From the NCBI RefSeq assembly GCF_000364625.1, contig NZ_KB822606.1, forward strand, positions 96,875 through 160,874: a stretch of DNA of 64,000 bases, written 5' to 3'. The notes beneath the pieces are model-generated. The model searched no databases. It was not told where the DNA came from and saw only the letters and a list, made by a program, of their open reading frames with translations. Shown piece by piece: positions 10,325 through 20,124 of this stretch. The position numbers and the translations under genes are program-made. The DNA is from Pseudomonas thermotolerans DSM 14292. Its GTDB lineage: Bacteria; Pseudomonadota; Gammaproteobacteria; Pseudomonadales; Pseudomonadaceae. Numbering within the stretch: the first letter of the stretch is position 1; each line of letters starts with the position of its first letter.

Positions 10325-10353
10325 ATTCTAGGAACCGCCCCAAGGGTGGTCAA
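10325..10353 (-). promoter_or_regulatory. Sigma-70-type promoter of mltD
   Basis: Read on the minus strand, TTGACC (10353-10348), a 17-bp spacer and TAGAAT (10330-10325) give a near-consensus promoter about 35 nt before the proposed mltD start. Recognised by eye only. Confidence 0.65.
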
Positions 10354-10389
10354 GTTTTGAGCGGCGCTTCCGTGCGCTACTGTGCATGC

Positions 10390-11169
10390 TCAGAAACGGT
10401 CCTTCCAGGCCCGCAGGCTGGCGAACACCGCACTGGGCGCCGGCTCCAGCGGACCGTCCCGCTCGTCGACTTTTTTCGCCACGGCCGGTTCATGGCTGCG
10501 CAGGAAGGGGTTGGTGGCCAGTTCCAGGGCGATGGTGGAGGGCAGGCTGATGCGCCCGGCGGCGCGCCACTGGCTGACCTCGGCGAGGCGGCGGGCGACG
10601 TCCGGGTTGTCCGGCTCCACCGCCTGGGCGAAGCGCAGGTTGGACAGCGTATATTCGTGGGCGCAGTACACCCCGGTGTTGCCCGGCAGGGCTGCGAGGC
10701 GGCGTAGCGACTCGTACATCTGCGCCGCAGTGCCCTCGAAGATCCGCCCGCAGCCGGCGGCGAACAGGGTGTCACCGCAGAACAGGAGCGGCCGCTCGGC
10801 GGACGGGTGGTAATAGGCGATATGTCCGAGGGTGTGCCCGGGCACGGCGAGCACATCGAAGGGCAGGCCGAGCGCCTCGACCCGTTCGCCGCCGTCCAGG
10901 GCCAGGTCGCGGGCCGGGATGCGCTCTTTGGCTGGCCCCAGCACCCGGGCGCCGGTGGCCCGCTTGAGTTGCTCCACGCCGCCGACGTGGTCGGCATGAT
11001 GGTGGGTGACCAGGATGTCGCAGAGCTGCCAGCCGGGATGGGCGGCCAGCCAGGCGAGCACCGGCGCGGCATCGCCCGGATCGACCACCGCGCAGTGGCG
11101 GCTGGTGGGATCCTGTAACAACCACAGGTAGTTGTCGCTGAAGGCGGGCAGGGCGTCGATCTGTATCAT
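10390..11169 (-). CDS. gloB: Hydroxyacylglutathione hydrolase (glyoxalase II)
   Basis: GloB hydrolyses S-D-lactoylglutathione to D-lactate and glutathione, the second step of methylglyoxal detoxification. The 259-aa protein carries the metallo-beta-lactamase metal-binding motif THHHADH at residues 55-61 and later metal ligands in PGHTLGH and HEYTLSN. Its length is normal for the family. The ATG at 11169 ([16 protein letters not shown]) matches the usual GloB N-terminus; the longer open frame upstream is only antisense to the divergent methyltransferase gene. Confidence 0.95.
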   Translation of the reverse strand: MIQIDALPAFSDNYLWLLQDPTSRHCAVVDPGDAAPVLAWLAAHPGWQLCDILVTHHHADHVGGVEQLKRATGARVLGPAKERIPARDLALDGGERVEALGLPFDVLAVPGHTLGHIAYYHPSAERPLLFCGDTLFAAGCGRIFEGTAAQMYESLRRLAALPGNTGVYCAHEYTLSNLRFAQAVEPDNPDVARRLAEVSQWRAAGRISLPSTIALELATNPFLRSHEPAVAKKVDERDGPLEPAPSAVFASLRAWKDRF

Positions 11170-11238
11170 GGCGGGAATCGCTAAGCTGTAAACCGAGTGA
11201 CGCATCTTAGGCGTAATGCACGCCGGGCGGGTATACCC

Positions 11239-11994
11239 ATGACCGATCACCTCTTTTCTGGAGCCGATGCCGAGCGACTGGCCCTGATCCGGGGCGCGCG
11301 AGCCTGGCTGGCCGGGCCGCTCGGCCAGCAGTTGCTGGAACAGGAGCGCCTGATGCTGGAGGAAGAGCTGTCCCAGCTGTTCGGCGGCTACCTGGTGCAC
11401 TATGGGCCGAGCCCTGAGCGCTCGGTGGGGGCGGGGCAGATCAAGCGCCGCGTCCACCTGGGCGCCGATCTGCCGGGGGTGGAGATCGTCTGCGACGAGC
11501 AGTCCTGGCCGCTCGGCGAGCACTGCGCCGACGCGGTGCTGCTGCAGCACGGCCTGGATTTCTGCCTGTCGCCCCACGGCCTGCTCCGTGAGGCGGCGCG
11601 TTGCGTGCGGGCCGGGGGGCACCTGCTGGTGCTCGGCATCAACCCCTGGAGCGCCTGGGGCGTGCGCCACTGGTTCGCCCGCGACGGCTTCCGCGACGCC
11701 CGCTGCATCTCGCCGGCGCGGGTGGGCGACTGGCTCAACCTGCTCGGTTTCGCGCTGGAGAAACGCCGCTTCGGATGCTATCGTCCGCCGCTTTCCTCGG
11801 CCGTCTGGCAGTCGCGCCTGGCCCGTCTCGAGCACTGGGGCGGGCGCTGGCAGCCCTTCGGGGCCGGCTTCTACCTGCTGGTGGCGCGCAAGATCGTGGT
11901 GGGGCTGCGACCGCTGCGCCAGCCGCAGCGAGTGCTCAGGGGCCAGTTGGTACCGATGCCGGTGGCCAAGATCAGTCGACGGGAATCCGAATAG
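11239..11994 (+). CDS. SAM-dependent methyltransferase domain protein
   Basis: This 251-aa protein resembles the conserved pseudomonad methyltransferase found between gloB and rnhA. The second half shows the Methyltransf_11-like pattern: [30 protein letters not shown], then [14 protein letters not shown]. The N-terminal third is helical and lacks a classical GxGxG motif I, so SAM binding is inferred from the family and not seen. It is divergent from gloB (69-bp gap) and is followed 17 nt later by rnhA. The substrate is unknown. The start at 11239 ([14 protein letters not shown]) was preferred over an in-frame codon at 11197. Confidence 0.75.
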   Translation: MTDHLFSGADAERLALIRGARAWLAGPLGQQLLEQERLMLEEELSQLFGGYLVHYGPSPERSVGAGQIKRRVHLGADLPGVEIVCDEQSWPLGEHCADAVLLQHGLDFCLSPHGLLREAARCVRAGGHLLVLGINPWSAWGVRHWFARDGFRDARCISPARVGDWLNLLGFALEKRRFGCYRPPLSSAVWQSRLARLEHWGGRWQPFGAGFYLLVARKIVVGLRPLRQPQRVLRGQLVPMPVAKISRRESE

Positions 11995-12011
11995 AGAACC
12001 GAACCGCGAGA

Positions 12012-12464
12012 ATGTCCGAATTGGTCGAAATCTTCACCGACGGTGCCTGCAAGGGCAATCCCGGCCCCGGAGGCTGGGGCGCGTTGCTGATCTACAAAGG
12101 CGTGGAGAAGGAGCTCTGGGGCGGCGAGCCGGAGACCACCAACAACCGCATGGAGTTGACCGCGGCGATCCGCGGCCTGGCCGAGCTGAAGCGGCCATGT
12201 CAGGTGCGCCTGGTAACCGATTCCGAATACGTGATGCGTGGCATCACCGAGTGGCTGCCGAACTGGAAGAAGCGCGGCTGGAAGACCGCTGCCAAGCAGC
12301 CGGTGAAGAATGCCGACCTCTGGCAGCAGCTGGACGAGCAGGTCGGCCGCCATCAGGTGACCTGGGAATGGGTGCGCGGGCACACCGGCCATCACGGCAA
12401 CGAGCGCGCCGACCAACTGGCCAACCGTGGCGTGGAAGAAGTGAGGAGCAGAAAGCATGCGTAG
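12012..12464 (+). CDS. rnhA: Ribonuclease HI
   Basis: RNase HI degrades the RNA strand of RNA-DNA hybrids. The 150-aa protein is full length. It shows the [17 protein letters not shown] signature with Asp10, the second acid in [16 protein letters not shown], Asp in VTDSEYV, and the final acidic residue in GNERADQLA. It overlaps the start of dnaQ by 8 nt, the usual pairing in proteobacteria, where the two genes are typically coordinated. Confidence 0.97.
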   Translation: MSELVEIFTDGACKGNPGPGGWGALLIYKGVEKELWGGEPETTNNRMELTAAIRGLAELKRPCQVRLVTDSEYVMRGITEWLPNWKKRGWKTAAKQPVKNADLWQQLDEQVGRHQVTWEWVRGHTGHHGNERADQLANRGVEEVRSRKHA

Positions 12465-13197
12465 CGTGGTACTGGATACCGAAACGACCGGTATGCCGGT
12501 CACCGAGGGGCACCGGATCATCGAGATCGGCTGCGTCGAGCTGATGGGCCGGCGCCTCACCGGTCGGCATTTCCACGTCTATCTGCAGCCGGACCGCGAG
12601 GTCGACGAAGGTGCGGTGGCGGTGCACGGCATCACCAACGAGTTCCTTGCCGACAAGCCACGTTTCAAGGACATCGCCGACGAGTTCTTCGAGTTCATCA
12701 ACGGCGCCCAGCTGATCATCCACAACGCGGCGTTCGACGTCGGCTTCATCAACAACGAGTTCGCCCTGCTGGGCCAGGCCGAGCGCGCCGACGTCAACAA
12801 CTACTGCACGGTGCTGGACACCCTGCTGCTGGCCCGCGAGCGCCATCCCGGTCAGCGCAACAACTTGGACGCCCTGTGCAAGCGCTACGGGGTGGACAAC
12901 TCCGGTCGCGACCTCCACGGCGCGCTGCTCGACGCCGAGATCCTCGCCGACGTCTATCTGGCGATGACCGGCGGCCAGACCACCCTGTCGTTGGCCGGCA
13001 GTGGTGTCGATGGCTCCGCCACGGGGGGGGGCCAGGTCAGCGAGATCCGCCGCCTGCCGGCCGATCGTCCGCGCACCCGGGTGATCCAGGCCACTGCCGA
13101 GGAACTGGAAGCCCATGCCACGCGCCTGGCGGTGATCGAGAAGTCCGCCGGCGGTCCGCCGTTGTGGGTCCAGTTGGAGTCCGGCGCCCATCAGTAA
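12457..13197 (+). CDS. dnaQ: DNA polymerase III epsilon subunit (3'-5' proofreading exonuclease)
   Basis: DnaQ proofreads for the replicative polymerase. The 246-aa protein has the DEDDh exonuclease motifs: Exo I with Asp7 and Glu9 (VVLDTETTG), Exo II in [11 protein letters not shown], and the His/Asp of Exo III in [17 protein letters not shown]. The C-terminal ~55 residues ([20 protein letters not shown] and on) should bind the polymerase alpha subunit. A run of nine G encodes Thr-Gly-Gly-Gly at about residues 189-192, exactly between the two domains. It starts within the end of rnhA. Confidence 0.97.
   Translation: MRSVVLDTETTGMPVTEGHRIIEIGCVELMGRRLTGRHFHVYLQPDREVDEGAVAVHGITNEFLADKPRFKDIADEFFEFINGAQLIIHNAAFDVGFINNEFALLGQAERADVNNYCTVLDTLLLARERHPGQRNNLDALCKRYGVDNSGRDLHGALLDAEILADVYLAMTGGQTTLSLAGSGVDGSATGGGQVSEIRRLPADRPRTRVIQATAEELEAHATRLAVIEKSAGGPPLWVQLESGAHQ
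13023..13031 (+). repeat. Nine-G homopolymer inside dnaQ
   Basis: Nine consecutive G bases lie in the codons ACG GGG GGG GGC of dnaQ. Loss of one G brings a TGA into frame at 13082-13084; gain of one G reads on to about 13304. Either change removes the polymerase-binding tail but leaves the exonuclease domain. Confidence 0.9.
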
Positions 13198-13349
13198 GCT
13201 CTCCCGGGCGGGACTGCCGCCCCGTCAGAGGGCGGAATTGCGACCTTTTCTTACAGGCGCAAGCCGAGGGGGTTCCGTCCGTCGCCTCCGCCGCTCTACC
13301 CTGAAGCATCGGCAGCCTGGATCGCGGCTGCCTGATTCAGGGGCAAACA

Positions 13350-15605
13350 ATGTACAAAGACCTCCAATTCCCCATTCTCATCGTCCATCGCGACATCAAG
13401 GCCGATACCGTGGCCGGCAACCGCGTCCGTGAGATCGCCCGCGAACTGGAACAGGACGGCTTCGCCATCCTCTCCACGGCAAGTGCCAGCGAAGGGCGCA
13501 TCGTCGCTTCCACCCACCATGGTCTGGCCTGCATCCTGGTCGCCGCCGAGGGAGCGGGAGAGAATCGAAGCCTGCTGCAGGACGTGGTGGAGCTGATCCG
13601 CGTGGCCAGGGTCCGTGCGCCGCAGCTGCCGATCTTCGCTCTCGGCGAGCAGGTGACCATCGAGAACGCTCCGGCCGAGGCCATGGCCGACCTCAACCAA
13701 CTGCGCGGGCTGCTCTACCTGTTCGAGGACACCGTGCCCTTCCTCGCCCGTCAGGTGGCGCGGGCCGCGCGTGGCTACCTGGAGGGGCTGCTGCCGCCGT
13801 TCTTCCGCGCCCTGGTGGAGCACACCGCGCAGTCCAACTATTCCTGGCACACCCCGGGGCACGGCGGCGGTGTGGCTTACCGCAAGAGCCCGGTGGGGCA
13901 GGCCTTTCACCAGTTCTTCGGCGAGAACACCCTGCGCTCCGACTTGTCGGTTTCCGTACCGGAGCTGGGTTCGCTGCTGGATCACACCGGGCCGCTGGCC
14001 GAGGCGGAAACCCGCGCGGCGCGCAACTTCGGCGCCGACCATACCTATTTCGTGATCAACGGCACCTCGACGGCCAACAAGATCGTCTGGCACTCCATGG
14101 TCGGCCGCGACGATCTGGTGTTGGTGGACCGCAACTGCCACAAGTCGATCCTCCACGCCATCATCATGACCGGTGCCATCCCCCTGTACCTGTGCCCGGA
14201 GCGCAACGAGCTGGGCATCATCGGGCCGATTCCGCTCTCCGAGTTCAGCAAGGAGGCGATCCAGGCGAAGATCGCCGCCAGCCCGCTGGCCAGAGGGCGC
14301 GAGCCGCGGGTCAAGCTGGCGGTGGTGACCAATTCCACCTACGACGGCCTCTGTTACAACGCCGAGATGGTCAAGCAGGCCCTCGGCGACAGCGTCGAGG
14401 TGCTGCACTTCGACGAGGCCTGGTACGCCTACGCGGCCTTCCACGAGTTCTACGCGGGGCGTTACGGCATGGGCACTCGCCTGGAGGCGGACTCGCCTCT
14501 GGTCTTTGCCACCCATTCCACCCACAAGCTGCTGGCTGCCTTCAGCCAGGCCTCGATGATTCACGTGCGCGACGGCGGTAGCCGCAAGCTGGACCGGTAC
14601 CGCTTCAACGAGGCCTTCATGATGCACATCTCCACCTCGCCGCAGTACAGCATCCTCGCCTCGCTGGACGTGGCCTCGGCGATGATGGAGGGACCGGCCG
14701 GGCGCTCGCTGATCCAGGAAACCTTCGATGAAGCGCTGAGCTTCCGCCGTGCTCTGGCCAACCTGCGCCAGAACCTGCCGGCGGACGACTGGTGGTTCGA
14801 CATCTGGCAGCCGCCGCGCGCTGCTGGTGTCGAGGAGGTGGCGACCCGCGACTGGCTGCTGGAGCCGAATGCCGAGTGGCACGGCTTCGGCGAGGTGAAC
14901 GACGACTACGTGCTGCTCGATCCGGTCAAGGTCACCCTGGTCACCCCGGGGCTGAGCGCCGGCGGGCGCCTGGACGAGCACGGCATTCCCGCCGCGGTGG
15001 TCAGCAAGTTCCTCTGGGAACGCGGCCTGGTGGTGGAGAAGACCGGCCTGTACTCCTTCCTGGTGTTGTTCTCCATGGGGATCACCAAGGGCAAGTGGAG
15101 CACCCTGCTCACCGAGCTGCTGGAGTTCAAGCGCCTCTACGACGCCAACGTGGCGCTTGCCGAGGCGTTGCCGAGCATCGCCCGCGCCGGTGGCACCCGC
15201 TATGCCGGCATGGGCCTGCGCGACCTGTGCGACGAGCTGCACGCCTGCTACCGGGAGAACGCCACCGCCAAGGCCCTCAAGCGCATGTACACCACGCTCC
15301 CCGAGGTGGTGATGAAGCCTGCCGATGCCTACGACCGGCTGGTCCGCGGAGAGGTGGAGGCGGTGCCCATCGACCGTCTGGAAGGACGAATCGCCGCGGT
15401 GATGCTGGTGCCCTATCCGCCGGGCATTCCGCTGATCATGCCGGGCGAGCGCTTCACCCAGGCGACCCGTTCGATCATCGACTACCTGGGTTTCGCCCGC
15501 GATTTCGATCGCCGCTTCCCCGGCTTCGACGCGGACGTGCACGGCCTGCAGAGCGAGGAGCGCGGCGGCGAGCGATGCTACACGGTGGACTGCATCAAGA
15601 TCTGA
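13350..15605 (+). CDS. ldcA: Inducible-type lysine decarboxylase
   Basis: LdcA decarboxylates L-lysine to cadaverine with PLP and initiates lysine catabolism in pseudomonads. The 751-aa protein has the fold-type I layout: an N-terminal response-regulator-like wing domain (PILIVHRDIKADTV), the PLP domain with NSTYDGLCYN and the PLP lysine at residue 393 in ATHSTHKLLAAFSQAS, and the C-terminal domain (YPPGIPLIMPGE). The length matches my recollection of P. aeruginosa LdcA. The amino-acid antiporter gene I recall following ldcA in PAO1 is not here; a 254-bp spacer and an unrelated isomerase gene follow. Confidence 0.93.
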   Translation: MYKDLQFPILIVHRDIKADTVAGNRVREIARELEQDGFAILSTASASEGRIVASTHHGLACILVAAEGAGENRSLLQDVVELIRVARVRAPQLPIFALGEQVTIENAPAEAMADLNQLRGLLYLFEDTVPFLARQVARAARGYLEGLLPPFFRALVEHTAQSNYSWHTPGHGGGVAYRKSPVGQAFHQFFGENTLRSDLSVSVPELGSLLDHTGPLAEAETRAARNFGADHTYFVINGTSTANKIVWHSMVGRDDLVLVDRNCHKSILHAIIMTGAIPLYLCPERNELGIIGPIPLSEFSKEAIQAKIAASPLARGREPRVKLAVVTNSTYDGLCYNAEMVKQALGDSVEVLHFDEAWYAYAAFHEFYAGRYGMGTRLEADSPLVFATHSTHKLLAAFSQASMIHVRDGGSRKLDRYRFNEAFMMHISTSPQYSILASLDVASAMMEGPAGRSLIQETFDEALSFRRALANLRQNLPADDWWFDIWQPPRAAGVEEVATRDWLLEPNAEWHGFGEVNDDYVLLDPVKVTLVTPGLSAGGRLDEHGIPAAVVSKFLWERGLVVEKTGLYSFLVLFSMGITKGKWSTLLTELLEFKRLYDANVALAEALPSIARAGGTRYAGMGLRDLCDELHACYRENATAKALKRMYTTLPEVVMKPADAYDRLVRGEVEAVPIDRLEGRIAAVMLVPYPPGIPLIMPGERFTQATRSIIDYLGFARDFDRRFPGFDADVHGLQSEERGGERCYTVDCIKI

Positions 15606-15772
15606 GTCCGGGGCGGAGCAGGGCCGCCGTCGCCACAGCAGGGGGGGCGGCGCCTTGCGCTGCGGTGCGCTGGTCGGATGGCAAATTGCCGCCCAATAGA
15701 TCAAGCAGTTAAGGCACGAAATGGAAGTTGTGCATGAATTGCGGAGCGTGCCCCAGGTCACAGTCATCGGCT

Positions 15773-15800
15773 TCGACATTTAGGACGCGCTTGTTATAGT
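15773..15800 (+). promoter_or_regulatory. Sigma-70-type promoter upstream of the dienoyl-CoA isomerase gene
   Basis: TCGACA (15773-15778), a 16-bp spacer and TATAGT (15795-15800) match the sigma-70 consensus well and lie about 60 nt before the start at 15860. The rest of the 15606-15859 spacer shows no convincing gene. Confidence 0.6.
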
Positions 15801-15859
15801 TGGGCCGCTCTGGCCTTAGAAAAATCGTCTATCGCGCCTGCGCTGTCCGAGGATGCGTC

Positions 15860-16672
15860 ATGCCTGAATACAAAGCCTTCCGTGTCGAGCTCAAGGACAA
15901 GATCGCCCATGTGCAGATCAACCGTCCGGACAAGCTCAACGCCATGAATGCCGATTTCTGGACAGAAATCATCGACGTGTTCCGCTGGGCGGACGAAACT
16001 GATGAGGTCCGGGTGGTCGTCCTCTCCGGCGCAGGCAAGCATTTCTCCGCTGGCATCGACCTCGCCATGCTCGGCCAGTTGGCCAGCCAGATGGGGCCGG
16101 ATCCGGCCCGCAACGCCGATCTGATGCGCCGGCGTATCAGCGAGCTGCAGGCCTCCTTCAACGCCGTGGACAACTGCCGCAAACCGGTACTCGCCGCGGT
16201 GCACGGCTACTGCCTGGGTGGCGGCATCGACCTGATCACTGCCTGCGACATGCGCTACGCCACCGCCGATGCCCAGCTGTCGATCCGCGAAGTGGACATG
16301 GGCCTGGCCGCCGACGTCGGCACCCTGCAGCGCCTGCCGCGGATCATCGGCGACGGCCTGGCCCGCGAGCTGGCCTACACCGCGCGCACCATCAGCGGCG
16401 AGGAAGCCCGGCAGATCGGCCTGGTCAACCGCACCTACGCCGACTACGACGCGCTGATCTCCGGGGTCTTCGAAATCGCCGCGGAGATCGCTAGCAAGTC
16501 CCCGGTGGCGGTGCGTGGTACCAAGCGCATGCTGTCCTACATGCGCGACCATAGCATCGCCGACGGCCTGGAATACGTCGCCACCTGGAACTCGGCCATG
16601 CTGCAGTCCGCCGACGTGCGGGTGGCCATGGCCGCGTTCATGAGCAAGCAGAAGCCGGATTTCGCCGATTGA
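15860..16672 (+). CDS. Delta(3,5)-Delta(2,4)-dienoyl-CoA isomerase-type crotonase
   Basis: This 270-aa crotonase-fold protein resembles mitochondrial ECH1, which shifts 3,5-dienoyl-CoA to 2,4-dienoyl-CoA during oxidation of unsaturated fatty acids. The oxyanion segments are GAGKHFSAGIDL and HGYCLGGGIDL. Asp124, Glu144 and Asp152 reproduce the spacing of the ECH1 catalytic acids (Asp176, Glu196, Asp204 in the rat enzyme, from memory), and the flanking MGLAADVGTLQRLP is nearly identical to ECH1. Genomes often label this gene simply enoyl-CoA hydratase. GAGGA lies upstream of the ATG at 15860; a longer in-frame start would begin on the promoter's -10 box. Confidence 0.85.
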   Translation: MPEYKAFRVELKDKIAHVQINRPDKLNAMNADFWTEIIDVFRWADETDEVRVVVLSGAGKHFSAGIDLAMLGQLASQMGPDPARNADLMRRRISELQASFNAVDNCRKPVLAAVHGYCLGGGIDLITACDMRYATADAQLSIREVDMGLAADVGTLQRLPRIIGDGLARELAYTARTISGEEARQIGLVNRTYADYDALISGVFEIAAEIASKSPVAVRGTKRMLSYMRDHSIADGLEYVATWNSAMLQSADVRVAMAAFMSKQKPDFAD

Positions 16673-16715
16673 ATCCGCTGCGTTCCGTCAATCCTGCGCG
16701 GGAGGCGCATTAGGC

Positions 16716-18386
16716 ATGGTTTCCGGAGCTACGTCCCTGGGCATGGTGCGCGACGAGCTGTTCGCCACCATGGATGAAGCCGAACAGAGTCTCGAACACT
16801 TCATTGCCGAGCGGCACAACGGCGCGCCCCTGCAGCAGGCGGTGGACAACCTGCAGCAGGTGCGCGGCATCCTCAATCTGATCGAGCTGGCCGGTGCCGA
16901 GCTGCTGGCCCAGGAGATCCTCCAGCAGGCCACCGACATTCCCGCCGGCGCCGGCGCGGAGCGCGACGCCCAATTGGCAGCGCTGAGCAATGCCCTGCAC
17001 GTGCTGCGTCGCTATCTGGAGAACGTCGAGACCCATCGCCAGGAGCTGCCCGAGGTGCTGCTGCCGGCGATCAACGACCTGCGCCAGGCCGGCGGCCAGT
17101 CGCCGCTGCCGGAAAGCTTCTTCTTCAGCGCCCGGCTCGACCTGGCGCGTCCGCCGGCGGAGTCGCGCCGACTGGAGCCGGGTGCCCGCGCCACCCTGGT
17201 ACGCCAGCTGCGCCACATGTACCAGCTCGGTCTGCTGGGCTTTCTGCGTGACCAGAACCCGCAGGCCGGCATCAAGCTGATGGCCCGCGCCTTCGCCCGT
17301 CTGGACAGCCTGTTCGCCGGCGAGCCGAACGGCCGGCTGATCTGGATCGCCGCTGCCGCCCTGGAGGCGCAGCGCGACGGCCAACTGCTGCCGCGCAAGT
17401 CGCGCAAGCAGCTGTTCGCCCGTCTGGACCGCGAACTCAAGCAGCTGCTCGGCAACCCGCGGTACGAGGTACCGCGCAACCTGCTCAAGGAACTGCTCTA
17501 CCTGGTGGCCCTAGCCGACAGCCAGGGGCCGCTGGCCAGCGAGGTGCGCGAGGTGTTCGGCCTGGCGCCGCTGCCGTTCACCGATCAGCTGCTGGAAGAG
17601 GAGTACCAGCGTCTCTCCGGTCCCGGACAGTCGGTGATGCGTTCGCTGTCCTCGGCGATCCGCGAGGAGCTCGCCGGAGTCAAGGACTTGGTCGACCTGA
17701 TCGAGCGCGGTACCGCCGGAGCGGACAGCTTCTCCACCCTGCACGCGCAACTGGCCAAGCTGAGCAAGACCCTCGGCATGGTCGGCCTGAGTTCGGCCAG
17801 TGCCGCTCTGAGCAGTCAGTTGCCGGTCGTCGGTCAGTGGATGGAGAGCCGCCAGCCGGACGTTCAGGCGATGAACAAACTGGCCGACGCCGTGCTCTTC
17901 GTGGAAAGCATGGTGGCCAACCTGGAACGCGGCGAACGCCGCGAGGCGCGCGCCGTCAGCGGCCCGCAGGACGAACTGGATTCCTTCGCCCAGCACCAGC
18001 TGATCGAGGCGCGCATCGTGGTGATCGACGAGGCGCGGGCCGGCCTGGCGCTGGCCAAGCGGGCGATCACCTCCTATCTGGAAGCCGGCGGCGACAAGCT
18101 GCACCTGGCCAACGTGCCGTTCAGCCTGCAGGCGGTGCGCGGCGGCCTCTGGTTCCTCGGTCAGGAGCGCGCGGCCGCCCTGATTGGCGCCTGTGCCGAG
18201 TACATCCAGAAGCAGATGCTGGAAAACGCCCAGATGCCCTCCGAGCAGATGCTGGAGACCCTGGCCGATGCCCTGACCAGCCTCGAGTACTACCTTGAGG
18301 GCGGCGGTGCGCTGCGTCCGGAAACCAACCCCAGCGTGCTCGACCTCGCCGCGGAAAGCGTGCGGGCGCTCGGGATGGCAGCCTGA
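16716..18386 (+). CDS. fimL: Type IV pilus / twitching motility regulator FimL
   Basis: FimL is a cytoplasmic protein that, in P. aeruginosa, supports cAMP production and twitching motility through the Chp/Pil chemosensory pathway. The 556-aa sequence ([20 protein letters not shown]) resembles the N-terminal region of ChpA but contains no obvious phosphorylatable Hpt histidine motif, as expected for FimL. The protein is largely helical. It lies 43 nt after the isomerase gene and its TGA is separated by 1 nt from the nudC start. The gene order isomerase-fimL-nudC is the one I recall from PAO1 (PA1821-PA1823). Confidence 0.92.
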   Translation: MVSGATSLGMVRDELFATMDEAEQSLEHFIAERHNGAPLQQAVDNLQQVRGILNLIELAGAELLAQEILQQATDIPAGAGAERDAQLAALSNALHVLRRYLENVETHRQELPEVLLPAINDLRQAGGQSPLPESFFFSARLDLARPPAESRRLEPGARATLVRQLRHMYQLGLLGFLRDQNPQAGIKLMARAFARLDSLFAGEPNGRLIWIAAAALEAQRDGQLLPRKSRKQLFARLDRELKQLLGNPRYEVPRNLLKELLYLVALADSQGPLASEVREVFGLAPLPFTDQLLEEEYQRLSGPGQSVMRSLSSAIREELAGVKDLVDLIERGTAGADSFSTLHAQLAKLSKTLGMVGLSSASAALSSQLPVVGQWMESRQPDVQAMNKLADAVLFVESMVANLERGERREARAVSGPQDELDSFAQHQLIEARIVVIDEARAGLALAKRAITSYLEAGGDKLHLANVPFSLQAVRGGLWFLGQERAAALIGACAEYIQKQMLENAQMPSEQMLETLADALTSLEYYLEGGGALRPETNPSVLDLAAESVRALGMAA

Positions 18387-18387
18387 G

Positions 18388-19218
18388 ATGGCGGGTTGGC
18401 AGACCACTCCGCCGCTCGACGACAGTCTGCCGGGCGGCTGGTGCGTGGTCCGCGGCCCGCAGGGCTTCCTTCTCGACGACAACGGGGTGCTGTTCCCGCG
18501 TCCCTGGCTACAGCAGCAGGGGCTGCCGCAGGTGGCTGAGCACGGCCTCGGCTACTTCGATGGCGAGCCGGTCTGGCTGGTGCTCCTCGACCAGGATACC
18601 GACCTGCCGGGCTGCCGCTGGCAGGGCATGCGGCCGTTCATGCTGCAGGCCGACTACCCGACCTTCCGCATGCTCTCCTTTGCCGAACAGGTGGCCAGCT
18701 GGAGTCGCGATCACCGTTTCTGCGGGCGCTGCGGCAGCCGCAACCTGCTGGTGCCCGGGGAACGCTGCATGCGCTGCCCGACTTGCGGCCTGGACAGCTA
18801 CGCGCGCATCTCGCCGAGCATGATCGTGCTGGTCACCCGTGGCGACGAGATCCTCCTGGCCCGCTCGCCGCGCTTCGTTTCCGGCATGTACAGCACCCTG
18901 GCCGGCTTCGTCGAGCCTGGCGAGTCGGTGGAGGAGTGCGTGGCGCGCGAGGTGCGCGAGGAAGTCGGGGTGGAGGTCCGCAACCTGCAGTACCTGGGCA
19001 GCCAGGGCTGGCCCTTCCCCCATTCGCTGATGCTCGGCTTTCACGCCGAGTACGCCGGTGGCGAGATCACCCCGCAGCCCGAGGAGATCGAGGACGCCGC
19101 CTGGTTCCATATCGAGCGTCTACCGCCGCTGCCCATGCCGCGCTCCATCGCCCGCTATCTGATCGACCTCTACGTGGCCCGCCGCCTCGGTCTGCCGGAG
19201 CCTTCGCTGCAGCGCTGA
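18388..19218 (+). CDS. nudC: NADH pyrophosphatase / NAD-cap decapping Nudix hydrolase NudC
   Basis: NudC hydrolyses NADH to NMNH and AMP and removes NAD caps from RNA 5' ends. The 276-aa protein has the zinc ribbon (Cys112-x2-Cys115 and Cys130-x2-Cys133), the Nudix box [20 protein letters not shown] (residues 173-192) and the NudC motif SQGWPFPHS at about 205. Glycine replaces the usual proline of SQPWPFP. The start is 1 nt after the fimL stop, so the two are translationally close. Confidence 0.94.
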   Translation: MAGWQTTPPLDDSLPGGWCVVRGPQGFLLDDNGVLFPRPWLQQQGLPQVAEHGLGYFDGEPVWLVLLDQDTDLPGCRWQGMRPFMLQADYPTFRMLSFAEQVASWSRDHRFCGRCGSRNLLVPGERCMRCPTCGLDSYARISPSMIVLVTRGDEILLARSPRFVSGMYSTLAGFVEPGESVEECVAREVREEVGVEVRNLQYLGSQGWPFPHSLMLGFHAEYAGGEITPQPEEIEDAAWFHIERLPPLPMPRSIARYLIDLYVARRLGLPEPSLQR

Positions 19219-19238
19219 AGCTGAGGCCTGGCGTTCGC

Positions 19239-20024
19239 TCAGGCCATGCCGAACCAGTGCTGCCAGGCCAGGCGCGCAGTGAGCGCCAGCACCACCAGGA
19301 TGAATACCGGGCGGATGAACCTGGCGCCGCCGCGGATCGCCGTGCGTGCGCCGAAGAAGGCGCCGGCCATGAGGGCCAGCCCCATGCTGATGCCCAGCAC
19401 CCAGGCTACCTGGCCGGCGACGATGAATACGCCGAGCGCCGTGGCGTTGCTGACGAAGTTCATGGTCCGCGCCACGCCGCTGGCCTTGAGCAGGTCGAGG
19501 GGATAGAGCAGCAGGCCGGAGACCGTCCAGAAGGCCCCGGTGCCGGGGCCGGCCACCCCGTCGTAGAAACCCAGGCTCAGGCCGTGCGGCCACTGGCGGC
19601 CTTGGGGGATCGCGGCCTCAGCCAGCAGCGGCGCATCCGGCGTGCGACTGAACAGCAGGTACAGGCCGCAGGCGAACACTACCACTGGCAGCATCTGGTT
19701 CAGCCAGGCCGCCGGCAGCCAGTGGGCCAGCAGGGCGCCGAGGAGGGCCCCGGCGAAGGTGCTCAGCAGTGCCGGGCGCCATTGCCGCGGGGTGAACAAC
19801 TTGCGCTTGTAGAAGGTGAAGCTGGCGGTGCCGGAGCCGAAGGTGGCGCACAGCTTGTTGGTGCCCAGCACCAGGTGAGGTGGCAGGCCGGCGGTGAGCA
19901 GGGCGGGTATGGTCAGCAAGCCGCCGCCTCCCGCGATGGCGTCGATGAAGCCGGCGAGGAAGGCGACGCCGGCGAGGATCGCCAGGGTGAGAGGGTCGAT
20001 GGCGAGTTCGAGGGGGAAGGGCAT
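19239..20024 (-). CDS. TauE/SafE-family membrane permease (YfcA-type)
   Basis: A predicted inner-membrane protein of 261 aa has about eight hydrophobic helices and the family motif GFIDAIAGGGGLLTIPALL near the N-terminus, repeated in degenerate form in the second half (LGFYDGVAGPGTGAF). YfcA/TauE/SafE proteins are proposed exporters of sulfite, sulfoacetate and similar anions; the substrate here is unknown. The start at 20024 (MPFPLELAIDPLTLAIL) fits the first helix better than upstream alternatives. It converges on nudC with a 20-bp gap that holds a small inverted repeat (GGCCTG / CAGGCC). Confidence 0.85.
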   Translation of the reverse strand: MPFPLELAIDPLTLAILAGVAFLAGFIDAIAGGGGLLTIPALLTAGLPPHLVLGTNKLCATFGSGTASFTFYKRKLFTPRQWRPALLSTFAGALLGALLAHWLPAAWLNQMLPVVVFACGLYLLFSRTPDAPLLAEAAIPQGRQWPHGLSLGFYDGVAGPGTGAFWTVSGLLLYPLDLLKASGVARTMNFVSNATALGVFIVAGQVAWVLGISMGLALMAGAFFGARTAIRGGARFIRPVFILVVLALTARLAWQHWFGMA

Positions 20025-20124
20025 AAAAAGTTCGACTTGTGTCCGATTGTGGGAGGCGGCAACTGGTAGCTGCTCTGCTCGCTGCGCATAATGCCGGCTA
20101 TTTTCAGCGCTAGGAAATGTGTTT

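Noticed and set aside
15606..15772. Possible small gene or riboswitch between ldcA and the isomerase gene
   Set aside because: No frame with a good start and no consistent hairpin set; only the downstream promoter is convincing.
13296..15779. 827-codon minus-strand frame opposite ldcA
   Set aside because: LdcA is complete with its PLP lysine; the antisense frame has no recognisable motif.
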